The notes under the pieces are model-generated. The model was not told where the DNA came from. It did no database searches and saw only the letters and a program-made list of their open reading frames with translations. From positions 7,690,501 to 7,754,500 of the forward strand of contig OX344763.1 of the NCBI GenBank assembly GCA_947034895.1: 64,000 bases of DNA, read 5' to 3'. Positions 1 to 12,800 of the stretch are shown one piece after another (the first letter of the stretch is position 1; every line of letters starts with the position of its first letter). The stretch is from Rhytidiadelphus loreus (Eukaryota; Streptophyta; Bryopsida; Hypnales; Hylocomiaceae). Position numbers and translations under genes: made by a program.

Positions 1-1
1 A

Positions 2-471
2 GCCGCTTGGAAGTTTGAAAGCGCGTTTGTCAAAGCGTGCTTCGACGCCAAGCACCCCGCCTACCCGACTTTCAGAACTCTCACAGAGGTTCCTCACCTC
101 GACATCCGATACGCCGCCCCAAGCCTACTTGGGGACGACTCAGACCAGTATTTTCGCTTCAACCAGCCAATTGGGGACTTCGATCGGTTTCTCGACAACC
201 CATACTCACAGTCTGAGGACTTCCGTGCGTGGCACAACAGAGCCAGCCATCTCACGTTGGAGTGTTGCCGCGGTATCTCCACCATACTGACACCATCCAC
301 CTTGGATACGGCGGATCAACTCCGATACATCACCGAGTACGCTACCGCCTATGAACCCTGTCAGGACGCAGAGGACTTCAAGGTCTCCAACTTCCAGCTA
401 CCTGGAGACGAAGGGATCCATCACCCTCGCTATCATCCAATACACTACGAGTATCAAAGGGAGGGGGAGGA
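2..471 (+). pseudogene. Element A: N-terminal Gag-region reading frame, cut by window edge
   Basis: A frame open from the first bases of the window runs to about position 470 without a stop. It encodes an acidic/aromatic segment (for example HLDIRYAAPSLLGDD, then ITEYATAYEPCQD) with no family I recognise. At a G-rich run near 462-472 the sensible reading moves to the frame of the downstream Gag gene, where a Pro/Ser-rich linker continues without a stop into the ATG at 580. I infer that this is the N-terminal part of the same retroelement protein, with a one-base indel in the G run that could be decay or a sequencing error. The true start lies left of the window. Confidence 0.5.
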
Positions 472-579
472 AGTTCAGCTCGACCACCACCGCCGAGTTC
501 CCCTGCCTCATCAACACACGAAGGGGCTAGTTCCCCTGACTCTTTCGAGCGAGTCAGCTCACCTAATCCCTCAAAAGAG

Positions 580-2102
580 ATGGGCGACCGCGAAGCCAAG
601 ATGCCACCTATGGCTCCAGGAGCACTAGAGGTTGGAGAAGAACCACCTGCCATACCCGAGGTAGACCCTATGATGTTACCAAGGGGTCTGCCTATCTTAG
701 TACCTCATGGGCTAAGAGAAATCTCAGTCCCCCATCACTTACCCAAGTTCTCTGGATCTCGGGACGACGATCCAGCTGCCCACGTGGAGCGGTTCGAAGA
801 GATTCTCATCTCTAACCTCGTCACCGATCCAGGATATTACTTGATCTGGTTTCCGAATACCTTGACTGGGACTGCCTACTCTTGGTATCGGTCCCACGAT
901 GTAGGAGTCTTCACTTCGTGGAGGCAACTACAAGCATCATTCCTATGTTACTTCCGACCAGCAACCGGCCAATAGCAGGCGTTGTCTGCTCTGACCAGCA
1001 TCCGACGGGGGGCCACGGAGGACCTCACCTCATATATTCGACGGTTCCAGATCGTCTGCACCCGCTACGTAGGGGGCCTTCTAAACGACGGCACCATACG
1101 ACACTACTTTATCCAAGGAGTCGACTCGGCTTCAACTATCCGGGAGATCTTGTCCCGACGTCCCATAACCTTGGACGACGCCATCCGCGCTGCGCTAGAA
1201 ATCGAGATCATTGACAAAGAAAACGAACGAATGATTCGCCGGGAGCACGACCCGATACCAGCCTTCATTCCCGTACATCACCAAGAGCCCACCCTAGCAC
1301 CATACCGCTCATCTCCCACTCAGCGGGACAGCTTACATCTGACCCCCTTGTCTTCGCAGGAACCAATGTTAATGCTAACCGCGCCTGTTGAACAGATTAG
1401 GACGGAAATGCGGTAAGCATCCAATGACATGGCCCGGGCAGTACGCGAACTGACCGAGCAAATGGCATGCCTCATCAAAGGACAAGGGCAACAAGCCCCA
1501 CCTAGATATCATGAATCGGGATCTCATTCCACGAGAGTTTGGTGCAACCACTGCGGCCAGCCCAACCCCCCCCCCCCGTTTTGCCCCCTGCTCAAGGATA
1601 ACCCGCCTCGATCACGACCTCGAGGGCCGGGACAACCTTACCGACACCCTAACGCCCAAGCTCAGGTACATAACACCAATTCATTGGATAGGCCCCTCAT
1701 GTCCTATTGCGCCGTGTGTAAGAGGACACACGGTCCCGGCCAATGTTGGGTAGAAAACAATGTGGTTTGCGAACGCTGTGGGGATCACCACCCCACGGTC
1801 TGCTGCCAAGTCACAGATAGGGTGATTCCGCTAGAATTCTCGAAGGCCGACTACGCCAAACAAGCCCAAGACAACCTCAAGGGCGTACGCTTTACGGAAC
1901 CTCACGATGCGACCGATCCGCCAGATATGTATTACGACCAAACCAATCATCGCCAAACCCAGGCTGCACCACCCGCAGTCCAAACCAACCAAGGGGTTGT
2001 CCCATTAGGTCCAACCCCCTCCACCCAGGATGTCAGGTTTGTTACTGTGTCTAACCCAACTAAAACCAACGAATTTCAGAATACGTTTTTCGTAGCTGTA
2101 GA
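580..2102 (+). pseudogene. gag: Element A: Ty3/gypsy-type Gag with zinc-knuckle-like region
   Basis: One frame carries a retrotransposon Gag domain (about 735-1200; PKFSGSRDDDPAAHVERFEE, then TGTAYSWYRSH and the ALSALTSIRRG region). A Cys/His-rich segment follows (CNHCGQPN..., CAVCKRTHGPGQC, CERCGDHHPTVCC), which would bind nucleic acid during particle assembly. In-frame stops interrupt it at 973-975 (TAG) and 1414-1416 (TAA) with no frame change. The frame is cut at 2102 by the CACTA element and resumes at 32047, where coding continues in phase into a protease domain. This is a decayed retrotransposon polyprotein. Gag assignment is firm; family level below gypsy is not. Confidence 0.8.
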
Positions 2103-3175
2103 CACTACAAAAAAAAAGTGTAATATATGATTGCGATATATGACTGCAAACTAGTCATTCCGGACAAAAATGACTGGAAAACAACTCGGGGCCCTGGAGT
2201 CATTGTGGACCAATAACGGTTAATGACTGCGCCATTTGTATTAGCACCATCTACTGTGGACTTGGATGAAGATTGGATGACAGGGTTTGAAAGTTTTCTG
2301 GGAATTTGGTTTAGGGGTCGGGCAGTTGACCAACTCCATTTACATTTTTGTGACGTGGACGGCCATGTCAGCCGATTTCGTAGTCATTCTGTAGTTGCGA
2401 TGCAGTCCTACGACTGCTGAGGTGGATGTCCACGTCAGCAAATTCCAAAGTCATTTACAAGTCATTATGAAGTCACGTTCATGTTGACGTGGACGTCCAC
2501 GTCACGGAATTTTACAGTCATTCTTCAGTCGCAATACAGGTCGAGTGTACCCTGAGGTACTAAAAATACGGAGTCATTCTTCAGTCGGGATGGAGTTGGG
2601 TTTAGGTTTACAGTGATTGTCAGCTTCTGCAACTTCCCAGTCATTCTGTAGATGTGGATCAATCATTTTTGTAATGGTATTGATGGCTGTGTGAAGTCAT
2701 TCATGCGTTCTAATATTGATATCAACAAGCAATGTGGGATGCACTTCACAAGTCATTCATAAGTCTGACCGAGGTCTTACGGGAGTTGTGCTACAGTAGC
2801 GAAATAAAAGTTGGGCGGGGGTAAGTGGCCATGTAGTCATTAGGGAGATGGGTCCCTGTCACGTGCATTTTTCGGTTCAGAGGACATATATTTAGTATAG
2901 AGGATTCATCAAGCTATATCAAGGAAGAAGGTAGGACAATACAAGGACGCACTTTAGAAATCACTAAGAAACATAGAAGACAGTCATTCAGTCTAACATA
3001 TCTGAGGCAACATCAGAATGGATTCATAGGCTAAGATTTACATTCCAAACATTGCAAAATGAAAGGTGGTTCCTGAGGTAGGACAAGCCTTCACTGTCGT
3101 TGAGCTTCCTTATTTACAATAGCATAGTCATCATGCAAGAGTCCCAACAATGCCATCTAATTCACCAAGCCCACG
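2103..3175. repeat. Left subterminal repeat region of CACTA element C
   Basis: This non-coding kilobase has more than a dozen copies of a short motif around AGTCATT/TGACT (for example near 2155, 2171, 2206, 2223, 2389, 2450, 2517, 2571, 2640, 2696, 2752 and 2838), in both orientations. Such arrays next to CACTA termini are the usual binding sites of the TnpA-type protein. No gene is visible here. Confidence 0.75.
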
Positions 3176-3442
3176 TTAAAGTGTAAGCTTCAAGTATTTC
3201 TGGTCCCATATTGTGGAGGTCCCCTTCACATCTTCCATCTTCTCCTGGTCAGCCGCGTCGTTGGGATACATCAGCGGCACCTCAGAGTGGAAAACCTCCT
3301 TGATGTCTACTTTGAACCATGTCTCAGGAATCTCCATGAAATGGAACTTGTGCTTCCCTGGGATACCGCTAATCTTGCCCACTGCTGCTCTTTGCCTTGT
3401 TGCTCGTGGGTTTATGAGGAAAACCTCGTCTCCAAGCCGATA
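3176..3442 (-). CDS. Probable last exon of the CACTA TnpA-like gene
   Basis: A good acceptor (TTTGCAG before 3442) is followed by an 88-codon frame ending in TAA at 3176-3178. Just upstream on the minus strand is a GTAAGT donor, so 3443 to about 3515 is an intron. The protein piece reads YRLGDEVFLINPRATRQRAA, then a GKISGI...HKFHF...WFKVDI segment ending WDQKYLKLTL. Its GDEV start and G-x-IxW-like end recall the DUF8039-type domain at the C-terminus of plant CACTA accessory proteins; that resemblance is from memory. Position at C's left end and strand suggest it is the terminus of the gene starting at 22206, now separated by nested element N. Confidence 0.55.
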   Translation of the reverse strand, partial: YRLGDEVFLINPRATRQRAAVGKISGIPGKHKFHFMEIPETWFKVDIKEVFHSEVPLMYPNDAADQEKMEDVKGTSTIWDQKYLKLTL

Positions 3443-3591
3443 CTGCAAAGAAGGGTTTAGGTCAGCTAATACAAGGGTGGGGTTAGAAGGTTTATTGTTA
3501 GGGCACACACATCCCGCATACTTACCTACTTCTCCGTGACTTCCACGTGACTGACATATAACACACATTCCACTATTCAATGATTTAACCC

Positions 3592-3650
3592 ATATTTAAC
3601 TATTTATGGACAAATTGACTAATTATGGACAAATTCATAGTCCATAATGA
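3592..3650 (+). repeat. Left terminal inverted repeat of element N
   Basis: The sequence has ATATTTAACTATTTATGGAC and a second internal copy of TAATTATGGACAAATT, followed by CATAGTCCA. The reverse complement of 16708-16750 reads ATATTTAACTAATTATGGAC, then AAATCTATAGTCCA, so the two ends match over roughly 35 bases with few differences. The outer limit may lie slightly further left. Confidence 0.6.
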
Positions 3651-4486
3651 CCTTGAAAATAGAATAATATGATTCAAATGATGTAAAAGTGTCGGCTGGC
3701 CACCCACACAATGATAAAGAGAATTGCAATACTAACAAAATGCTTTAATGGCAAACAATTCGCTTTGAAAAGAAACAGAGTAGTGATTTATTAATTTTGC
3801 TGGCTTCAGAATGTGATAGCAGAAGAGACGCCTATAACCGTGCAACCGAAGTCCCGGCGAATCCCAATCAATGTCTGATGATTCCATCCCGGAACCAAGA
3901 CATGTATCGGCATTCAGCCGATAAGACAAGGAGGTTAACGATCGCCGCCATTAGTAAAGACAACAGTAATCATACGTGGTCTAAAATTCAGGAATCCTGG
4001 AGCGCACTATAGAAAGTAAGTAGGAAATTCGTCCCCAGAGGAGGTTGATATAAATTTATTAATTGAAAAACGAGACATACATATCCGATGCAACTCCCAC
4101 ATGAAAAGAGCACTTTGAAGACGAATGACAAAAAATATCTTCTACATAATTGCTATGCTAACGGAAGTATATTTTGTCGGCGGGCAGCCGATACATATTG
4201 TACATATCAAAGTCTATACCGAATAGATTTTAGAATTGAAGCTACAGCCGACATAGTGCCGAAAATGAGAAAAACCAATGTGCAAAACCGTGAAATCATC
4301 CCGAAAGAAGATTATCCGGTTCATAGAACAAAATGATCAGCATGCAGAGCAGTCAGCTGTATCGGCTGGCAGCCGATAGCTGCATCGGAGTCCCGTATCC
4401 GAGAAGCGGAGTGATGATGCAAGACCACCATGACTCGAAAGTGTCGTATTGGCTGGCAGCCGATAGGATAGAGAAGCGTGGTGGGG

Positions 4487-7400
4487 TTAATCATCTCCCT
4501 CATCATCTGCATCCTTGTCCACAGTTGCACGTGATGCCTCTAGATTTGCAATCGCAGCAACAACCGAGGCCTCCGGGATAACATGAGACGTGGAGGGTCC
4601 TTTCTTTGCATGCGAGGGCATTCTATGTGAGTACAGGACAATGTTGACATGAACCATCTGCGGCAGACAGAGTTCCTTGTGCCACCTCCGAGTCTAGCAT
4701 TCCCTCGCCACAAGCGCTTTTCCCTCCCTCTTGGCTTTCATTGGAGTCCACCACTCTATCTTGAAATTCCCATACGTTGGTCCTGGAATCATGTCCACAC
4801 ACTCGAGTACCCTACCCAGCCAAACCGGCAGGTAATTGTTTTAACATGGTCGGCAAAGAACAAAGTCCCCTAGCAGGACATCCCTGAATGGATTGAACGT
4901 CATCTTTAGTCTGTCCTTGGCAGGACCGCAGTATGGAGTTGGCTCAGATTCGTCCTCCGGCGTGGTGTCCACTGGATTATTTGGATCCGCCCTGTCCTGT
5001 GTGAAAGCAGTTCCATGATCCCTTGTCCAGTCAGAGAGCGGCCACAATCCCTCTTGAAGCAATGTTGGAGTTTGTGGCAACGGCGAGTTAATCTCCGATA
5101 GAATTCTTTCCCAGTAAGCAACGCAACCTGCCATCTCCTCTGCGTATCACTTGTTTCTTGCCATTCCCGATTTCTAGAATTCAATGTACTTAGCGATTCC
5201 ATTTTTGATGAAGGATTGTCTTTCATTGCATTCAGTAGCCCTGGCGACTTTTTTCTCTGCATTTCGTCTTCTAGGATTAATGTCCACATTTCCCCAAAGT
5301 GCCTTGAATGGCACCGGTTGTGGGTCCCCCTGTGGAATGTTGGGTCTCCCATCTTTGTCCGCAGTCCACATTTTGACGGGCGGCCTTGGAGGCAGCCATG
5401 ATGAGTCCGTGGTCCTTATTTTGTACCTCATGACCGGCCATCCACGATCATCTCCAGCCTCGACGACGTAGAATTTGAAGAGGTGTTTGTCTCCAAGCCC
5501 GATGATCTTGTTCACCCCATCATGATGGAAGCCCTTGAGGAATGATTTGAAGTCCGCCACTTCCTGCACGAACTCCGGAATGAAGGCCACAGTCTTTTGT
5601 GAATCCATAAACGCCTTCATGAGATCAGCAAGCACGTAGGTGTTTTTCCTTTTGATTAGTTTCGAGAGATAACTGAAGTACGCGTCGATGTCTTCGTGCG
5701 TGTGCCCGACAATGAGAAACCCGACAGTAACTTCTTTGAAAATTCGCTTGGCAGTGAGCAATGAGCAGAAAGCCATGAGGAACCTATTTTTATTGTCTTT
5801 TGCGGAGTTGTCAAGTTGCAAGAATAGTTTTCTAGGAAGTGGAACATGAGGTCGCCCTGTTTGTGGAGTGTTCGTAACTTTCCCTACGGCCTCAGGAACG
5901 AAGGAGTTGCACCTTGATTTCCCATGGAGCAGAGCCTCGAAGAAGCTATTCTGTAGCGGAGTGGAGAAGAGTATCTTGGATTCCCGAACAGGTGGCCTCT
6001 CGAGAGCTCTGAGTACCCTGCACAGCGACGATATAGTGAAATTTGAATCCTTCGGCCAGAGTGATGTGGAGTAATGAGCATATGCGCCATCTCCATGTCC
6101 ATGAGTGAGCATGCCGATACATGAGATTGGAATCTGCCCTAGCCCAGCGGTGGCTTTGGTGATGTGCTGCATCCTCGGAATCGCAGTCTTTGTGGTGTCC
6201 ATTTTGTCATGAATAATGCAGAGGAACTCTGATGGATTTTGCACCGACTGTGTAGTCCATCCACTATATACATTTCTACAAGCGCGTTGGTAATTGAGAT
6301 GTTTCTCTCTGTCCTCGACTAGGGCTTGCCACTCATCGCAACCTCTCGGATACTTCGCAATGAACTCAACTAGGAAGTCGCATTTTGTGCATTTCGAGAA
6401 ATTGCTCCCCACAGCCTTGACCTCTACGTTTTTGAAATGTGCTTTCCTGAGGCGACTGATTGCAGACTACGAGATTGGCTTCATATTACATATACCATTG
6501 ACCTGTTTGACATAACTCGTTGAATAAGTTTCCGAGAGTGGCTAAACAGCTCTATCGGCCGGCAGCCGACAGAGTTGCAACGGATGGACGAATAAGAGAA
6601 GTGATCTATGACAGAAGCGCATGGTAAAGGAATTCGAAGGCAGAAAATGATTGTATCGGCTGGCAGCCGACATGAGGAGCTATGTATTGAATAAGCAGAG
6701 GCAAATAATGAACTTACATAATTAACTTGTTCGCGCATGTGATCCCAATTCATAGCAGAGGGGACGACCTTGAGGTTGTCTACGCGTTTATTTCCAACCA
6801 GTCTAAACTCATTGGGCATCTGGTCCGCGTTTTCGTTGATGATCGTCATGAGAGTTGCATGAGCCTGAACTGTTTGCGGCCTTGGTCTTCGAGCCCCTGC
6901 ATTTCTATGCAATCCGCTAACAGATCCTCCAACAGCCGTAGCCTTGTAGACATGATAGGCCGACCTCGAGACCCCGTGAATGATATACCAAGCGTTCTCG
7001 CAGACGTCTGTGTTTGCAAGAGTAATGAATTTTTTTCCAGGAGTAACACATGCATGAAGTTGACTCTGCACCGCATATGCCATCTCCCTCCTGGTCTCAA
7101 ATGTGCAAGCAAAGAACTTCCGTCGTATATTTCTGGTGTCCTCCCAGGGAAACGTCTGGCAACATCTGAGCTTGCAGCACGTTTGCGAGCTGACCTTGCG
7201 TATGTCCATGTCCGAGGTCTTCAACTGTAGTTTGGACAAGCTTTCAGTATTCCTGGGAATGACCTTTCTGCGCACCGACTGGTATGGATTCTTCGGTACT
7301 CCCTGCATTCCATTGTCGTCTGACACATTCAAGAGAGCAGCCTCCGAGCATAGCGTGACAATTTCAGAGAGTAGCCTTCCTCCTTCCAATCTTGCATGTG

Positions 7401-8652
7401 ATAACCTCCAGCGCATGGTTGTCATTTGCAGTGCCTCATTGTCCGATACGAACATGACTCTGACATCCGAATCTCCGAGGACGTCATCGTCGCAGGCTTT
7501 GTTTGGCAGGCAGACTTGGATAATCGCTCTTCCGAATAACAAGAAGTCGTCATTGAGAAGTTCACAATATTGGTTTCTCCATAGAGGTCTATCCGGGATT
7601 AGTAGCCCGGATTGCAATCCATCCAAGTTACAGCTGATATTTCCACTTCCCATATTTTCCCTAGACGCATCCGCATGAATGAAGCTGTCTGCAGCGCTTG
7701 TTTCTGACCCGCCCTCGCCGGAGGTACTGTGACCATGAACATTGAGAGGGTCATCTTCGTACCCGCGGCTGTCATCGTCCGTGGAGTAGAGCCTATCCTC
7801 TCGATCGTCCTTGTCTGATGCATTGTCAGGAATGGGTCCTTGAGCTGGCTCTCAAAACTCCTCCGGCGGATCATTGGAGCTACCTCCACTTTCGCATTTC
7901 GCAAGCAGTTGTGGCTGCATCATACGGGTCTCTGGTGAACCTATCGGCTGGCAGCCGACATTCCTGCTGGACGCATTGGAGGTCTCGATCGGTCTGACTT
8001 TGTAACCACTCCAGAGTATTCTGTATCCAACACAGCATTTGAGTGTCATGAATTTCGGAATTTCGCAGTAGGCAATGTGATCCATGAAGTCATCGACGAC
8101 CTGCAGTAGTTTGACAATGAGGAAGAAGCTGTGCGGAACGCGGAAGCCTTCCCAGAATCCCTTGGGAGAGCACTCTACAATTGTTCCCACTCCAGCATAT
8201 ACCAGTTCCGGGCCCACAGTTTGCAGGAGTGCAACATCCATATTCACAGTGAGTGATAGGAATTGTTGAATTGGTTTTTCATCCTTGTTGACCTGTATCG
8301 GCTGCCGGCCGACACGAGCGCATGTAGACCTGTCCGCTTCAGCGTAGGGATAGATGTTGTCTGCCTCCCAAATGATTGACCTTCCTGGGCAGTGTCTGAG
8401 GAAGACCAAGTCTCCCTCAGGAAACGGAATAGGCATGTCCAAATTTTGTGGAACATTTAGGACATGAACGCGCACGAGGTAGGGATCGCGGTTCACCACC
8501 CCTTCTACGACCGCCCTTCCAGCATAATAGAGTCCTTCGAGGGTAAGGGCAACCACTACACCCTTCCCTATTTTTATTCTCCCGGAGCCACCGTTTTTAG
8601 TAAATGCTTCTATAGGACTCACGTCCAAACCCATATCAGCAGATCCACTCAT
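4487..8652 (-). pseudogene. DUF7869-type transposase-like protein of element N
   Basis: Two exons are supported: 8652-6718 (donor GTAAGTTC) and 6466-4487 (acceptor CTCGTAG), with a 251-bp intron holding two 19-mer palindromes. Exon 1 contains a Cys-rich segment (SQTCCKLRCCQTFPW) and a region resembling the start of this family. Exon 2 has a CxxC pair (FSKCTKCDFL), the LQLDNSAKDNKNRFLMAF segment and the signature VGHTHEDIDAYFS, which with the Asp residues looks like an RNase-H-type transposase core; that function is inferred. The C-terminus shows RVLE and KIEWW motifs. In-frame stops lie at 7852-7854 (TGA), 5174-5176 (TAG), 5147-5149 (TGA), 4841-4843 (TAA) and near 4711 (TAG), with no frameshift seen. 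Two palindrome copies lie in the exon 1 reading frame. Confidence 0.7.
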
Positions 8653-9870
8653 GACGTAGAATTGGTGACAACGCCTACAATATCTGTGCTAACCCTTCTC
8701 ACGGAACTCGAGCCACTTTTTCGGCTGGCAGCCGATACAGCCGTCTACCAGCTGCTAGACGACTTTCACTATCGTGGAGGATTCTCTAATGAATCCAAGT
8801 GGATATGGACTCCACTTCCTATCGGCTGGCAGCCGACAGGAAGTCTTGTACGGACAATAGTAGAACCCTAATCCGCGCAGACGAAAACATGTGAATCATG
8901 GACGTTGCTAGATTTTAAACATGCTGATCTAGGTAGTCTGCATTGAATCCCAGTCCAGACCTGGGCATGTATCTGGACCACAGATGCGACAGAAAATGCA
9001 GAAAATCAGCTAGAACAGAAATTTCTAGCTATGGCCTTGATTAATTCCTGAACTACTTGTGCAACGCAATGCAAACTACTACAATCCCCTGATATGCCTG
9101 CATTCTAGAAATCGATTACATTGCTCTGCATTCCAGTGTATACTACTGCATTGCTAGGCATTCCACTCAATCCACTACAAACCACTCCAAATCAATTCAT
9201 AGAAGACCAATGCAAGCCCCTGCAATCCACTTCTCCTTAACGGTTCTTGGACGGTCTGAGTGCGTGTAAGTGGCAAATGAAGGTGAAAGAATGAAATGCT
9301 CTGGAAATTGAACCTAAGAAGGAGGCCAAAGATTGATTTTGGCGCTTGAAATTTGAATCTGGAGGAGGATGATGTTGTGGTGATTGCAAAAGAGACAGGT
9401 ACAACCGTTTGGAGATCGTGGTGGGAAACGTACGCATCTCTCTACAATGAGTGTTCGTTACTTGGTTGTCCTCGGTTGAAGGTGGAGTACTTGAAATTGG
9501 ATGAAAAGCCGTGGATGGATATAATCATTGGATGAATGCATTAGGTTTTCAATGATGGTTCTCCCGGTTGGCAGCCGTCACTTCAATGTGTGGGGGGGGT
9601 ATACTCCTCAGGCCACTTTCATTTTCTCTCATTTGCAATCTACTCTCTTGCTCTCTCGTTCTCTTTTTCTCTCCCATGTTCTCTTTCTCAACAGCTTGCA
9701 GCCGACACTGCGTCACAGCAATCGCGTCGATGCATCAGCCGTGGCGTGCTTCCAACCTCAACCGATAGGATTTCTTCGGCAGCCGACAGAGGAGGAGTGC
9801 GGGCGGGACGGGATTTTGAGCAGCCGACACAATATTCTACCCAGCCGATAAGCAGCTCACTCCTGCGGCG
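8653..9870. other. Divergent intergenic region between the two main genes of element N
   Basis: No convincing gene lies here. It separates the minus-strand DUF7869-type gene from the plus-strand ParB-like gene, so it probably holds both promoters. It contains palindrome copies at 8719, 8820 and 9562 and several half sites between 9689 and 9850. A stretch at about 8940-9230 repeats short words such as CTGCATTCC and ACTACAA without clear periodicity. Confidence 0.5.
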
Positions 9871-12800
9871 ATGGCGTCCTCGGATGTGGTGCCCGAGAGG
9901 TACTACACATACCTTGTATCGGCTGGCAGCCGATACAATTCTTCTTGCCTACTATTTCGATTTGAATTTCATTCCGGGTTCTTGCGTAGTAGTAACTTTA
10001 TCGGTTGGCAGCCGACATAGTCTGCTGTTCAGGGAGCTCTAGGGTTTCAGAAGAGTCACGAACAATGCGTAGACTGTATCGGCTGGCAGCCGATATCGAT
10101 TTATATTGGCAGAGTGAGGACATTTCAGGTTCTATCGGCTGGCAGCCGATACAGTCTGCGCATGATTGATTTGGGTGTCCTCGAGCGGATTCAATATTAT
10201 TGAGCGCTAAATTGATGTGTAATATTGTGCAGAAAACCGACCCTCTTGGCAAGGTTTCTCGGACCTCAAATCCCGAACTCCGAGATATTAGGCGACGGGT
10301 TCCCACCACGCGCAACGTGGAGAGCAAGCGATGCCATCCAAGAGTGGGGCCTGTGCTGGAGGGAGTCGTCTGACAGACTTGTGGAGATTGCGTGCTCCTT
10401 CAAGTTGAAAGGGAACATGACCCCCGGGAAGGGAAATGTTATGTCAGTCATGGCTGTTGGAGTAGACGTGCACGTCATGATTTGTCTTCTCCCAGTTGGC
10501 AACCCAGATGGCGTGGCCGACTACATCGCGGTGGAGTTGCCTGTCCAGAAGTGCACGGAAGATGTCTGTGGAGCGAGGTCTATGTCGCTAGGCATGACTT
10601 TTGTCGACAACACACCAGAAAATGCTGATGAACTTGTGTTGGGATGGGAATGCCTCAAGCATGAGCGGGATGAACATAATGCCCGCGTCATCCTCGAGAT
10701 GGAGAAGGGGAAGAAGAAGGTGATGGCCCCTCGGAGGAAGCCATCGACGCCCACGGTTGACCACCCTGAGAATGAGGCTGCGGACACGGGGTCGCCAAGC
10801 AAACCGAAGAGGAAAGGGAAGGGGAAGGACGGTCCCAACAGGGTATTGACACTATCGCTTGACGAGGCATTGGTGCGAGGAAATCATCTCACTACCAAGA
10901 CTAAGGACAATGAGGTGAACGCGATCTACCAAGCGCTGGAAAAAGGACTGCTGCACGCCTTCCCATACAAGAAGCAGCGGCTCCCGGATGTCATCCCCTC
11001 TGAGAAGCTGCACATTGCACCAGATGAGCTGAAGTACAGGAAAATTGCAAAGGATCGCCTTGGTCAGGTATTTGACATTTGTTTCCCTTCATTCCGCATA
11101 CACCAATCCCTATGCGTTTCACGGCATTCCACTAAAGCGCGCGCCTTTACCAACGGATAAGGGATTGGATGTGGTCATGGACAGGTGTCCAGCACAGAAT
11201 GATGTGGCGGTCATTGACGGAATTCCAATGCCCTAGTGGAAGGCACCCAACGTTCACTGGTACATCATTGGCGGGCAGCATACAGTCACTGCCTGCAGGG
11301 AACTGGCAGACCAATACCTTGAAGGATCGGAAGCCAGGAAGGATCTCCTGGAGTTCAAGGTCATTCCCGTCTTCAATAGACAGGCGGACACACTCGTCCG
11401 GGTGTCCAACGCCTTGAACCTGAACATCGCCGAGAAGGTGGCGAAGGAGACCTTCCGATCCTGCGCGGAAATGGGGAGGGCTGCCTGGGTGAAGGCAGGA
11501 TGTCCGGAGCCGCATCGTGGAGGTGGCAAGCCGTCACCAGCGTTCGAGGTATTCATCAAGCATCTCTTGTAATGTCTATCACTGCGCCTTATGTCTGGAT
11601 ATGCTATTCTATCGGCTGCCAGCCGATACAATAGTAGATTGTGCAGCCAGTATTGTTGTTATCGGCTGGCAGCCGATACCAACTATCGTGTTCTGATTTT
11701 TGGGTGCGAAATCTTGTAGGCTGCGAAGCTTCAAGTTATGGCACACTTCGTGGATGAGAAAGTATCCTCAAAGCTGCCGCTCATCTTCATCAAGGAGAGT
11801 ACATGGGTACTCTAGACAGAGGCATTCGATGCTTGGGAGAATGGAGAACTCATTGGGGACGATGGGACAGTTCCGAATCTCATTGTCAATCGAAAACCCC
11901 TCACGCACATCACGAAAACGGATCTCACGCCAACGCTGGGGCTGCGAGACTCAGACCTCTGCGAATTAGTCAGGGATATCGTTGCCCTACGCGTCAACAT
12001 CAAGAACACTACCAAGGCGAAGTCGTCTGGGAAGATGACACTCTTTGACTGGTGCAGAGAGAAAAAGATGGACAGGGTGGTCATGAACGAAATTATGTGG
12101 ACCAGGAAGAAGTATCCCCTTCCTTGCAAAGACGAAGCTTGGGACCCATATACTGATGAAGACTGGCAGGAGCTGGCTGACAAGGAGGGCTACTCTGCTG
12201 CCGTTGTTCGGAATGTCTGGAAGGATGTCATGAAATTCACGGATGGAAGCAACTGGCTGAAAGGGCGAGTCAACCCCATGAATCCGACAACGGACAAGAG
12301 CGTCGATGGGAAAGCGTCGGGGGTCTTCTACACAACTCTCATGAACTACGCCACAATGTCAGTGGCACCGGTGGAGGAAGGAAGTTCGAATGACCTGAGA
12401 TACGAATGTCGGCTAGGGCAGACTATCGCGGAGGTGGTGGACGTGCTTCGAACAAGGAAGGAGAATGAGGGGCTGCAAGTGGACGACAAGAAGTTCATTA
12501 TTCTCTTTGGATACAACAATAGTGGGGAAGCCCTAGCGGTGTCGAAAAACGATTTCCTCGACATATCCCTGGCAGCTGAAATACCCGCAGAAGACGATGG
12601 GATAGACAGACCGTCGAACGACGCCTACATTCCCCTCCCAATGCTTTTCATTGGGAACTCACGCTTCCGGGATTTTGTCGCGTCGGCATCGTATTCCTCA
12701 ACAGCATCGTGGTACTACCACACCGTCTACTATCAACCGTCAGCTCGTGGCGGCTTCCTTAGGGCGGAAATAGAGGCCAGGCTGATGGTTACACTATCCA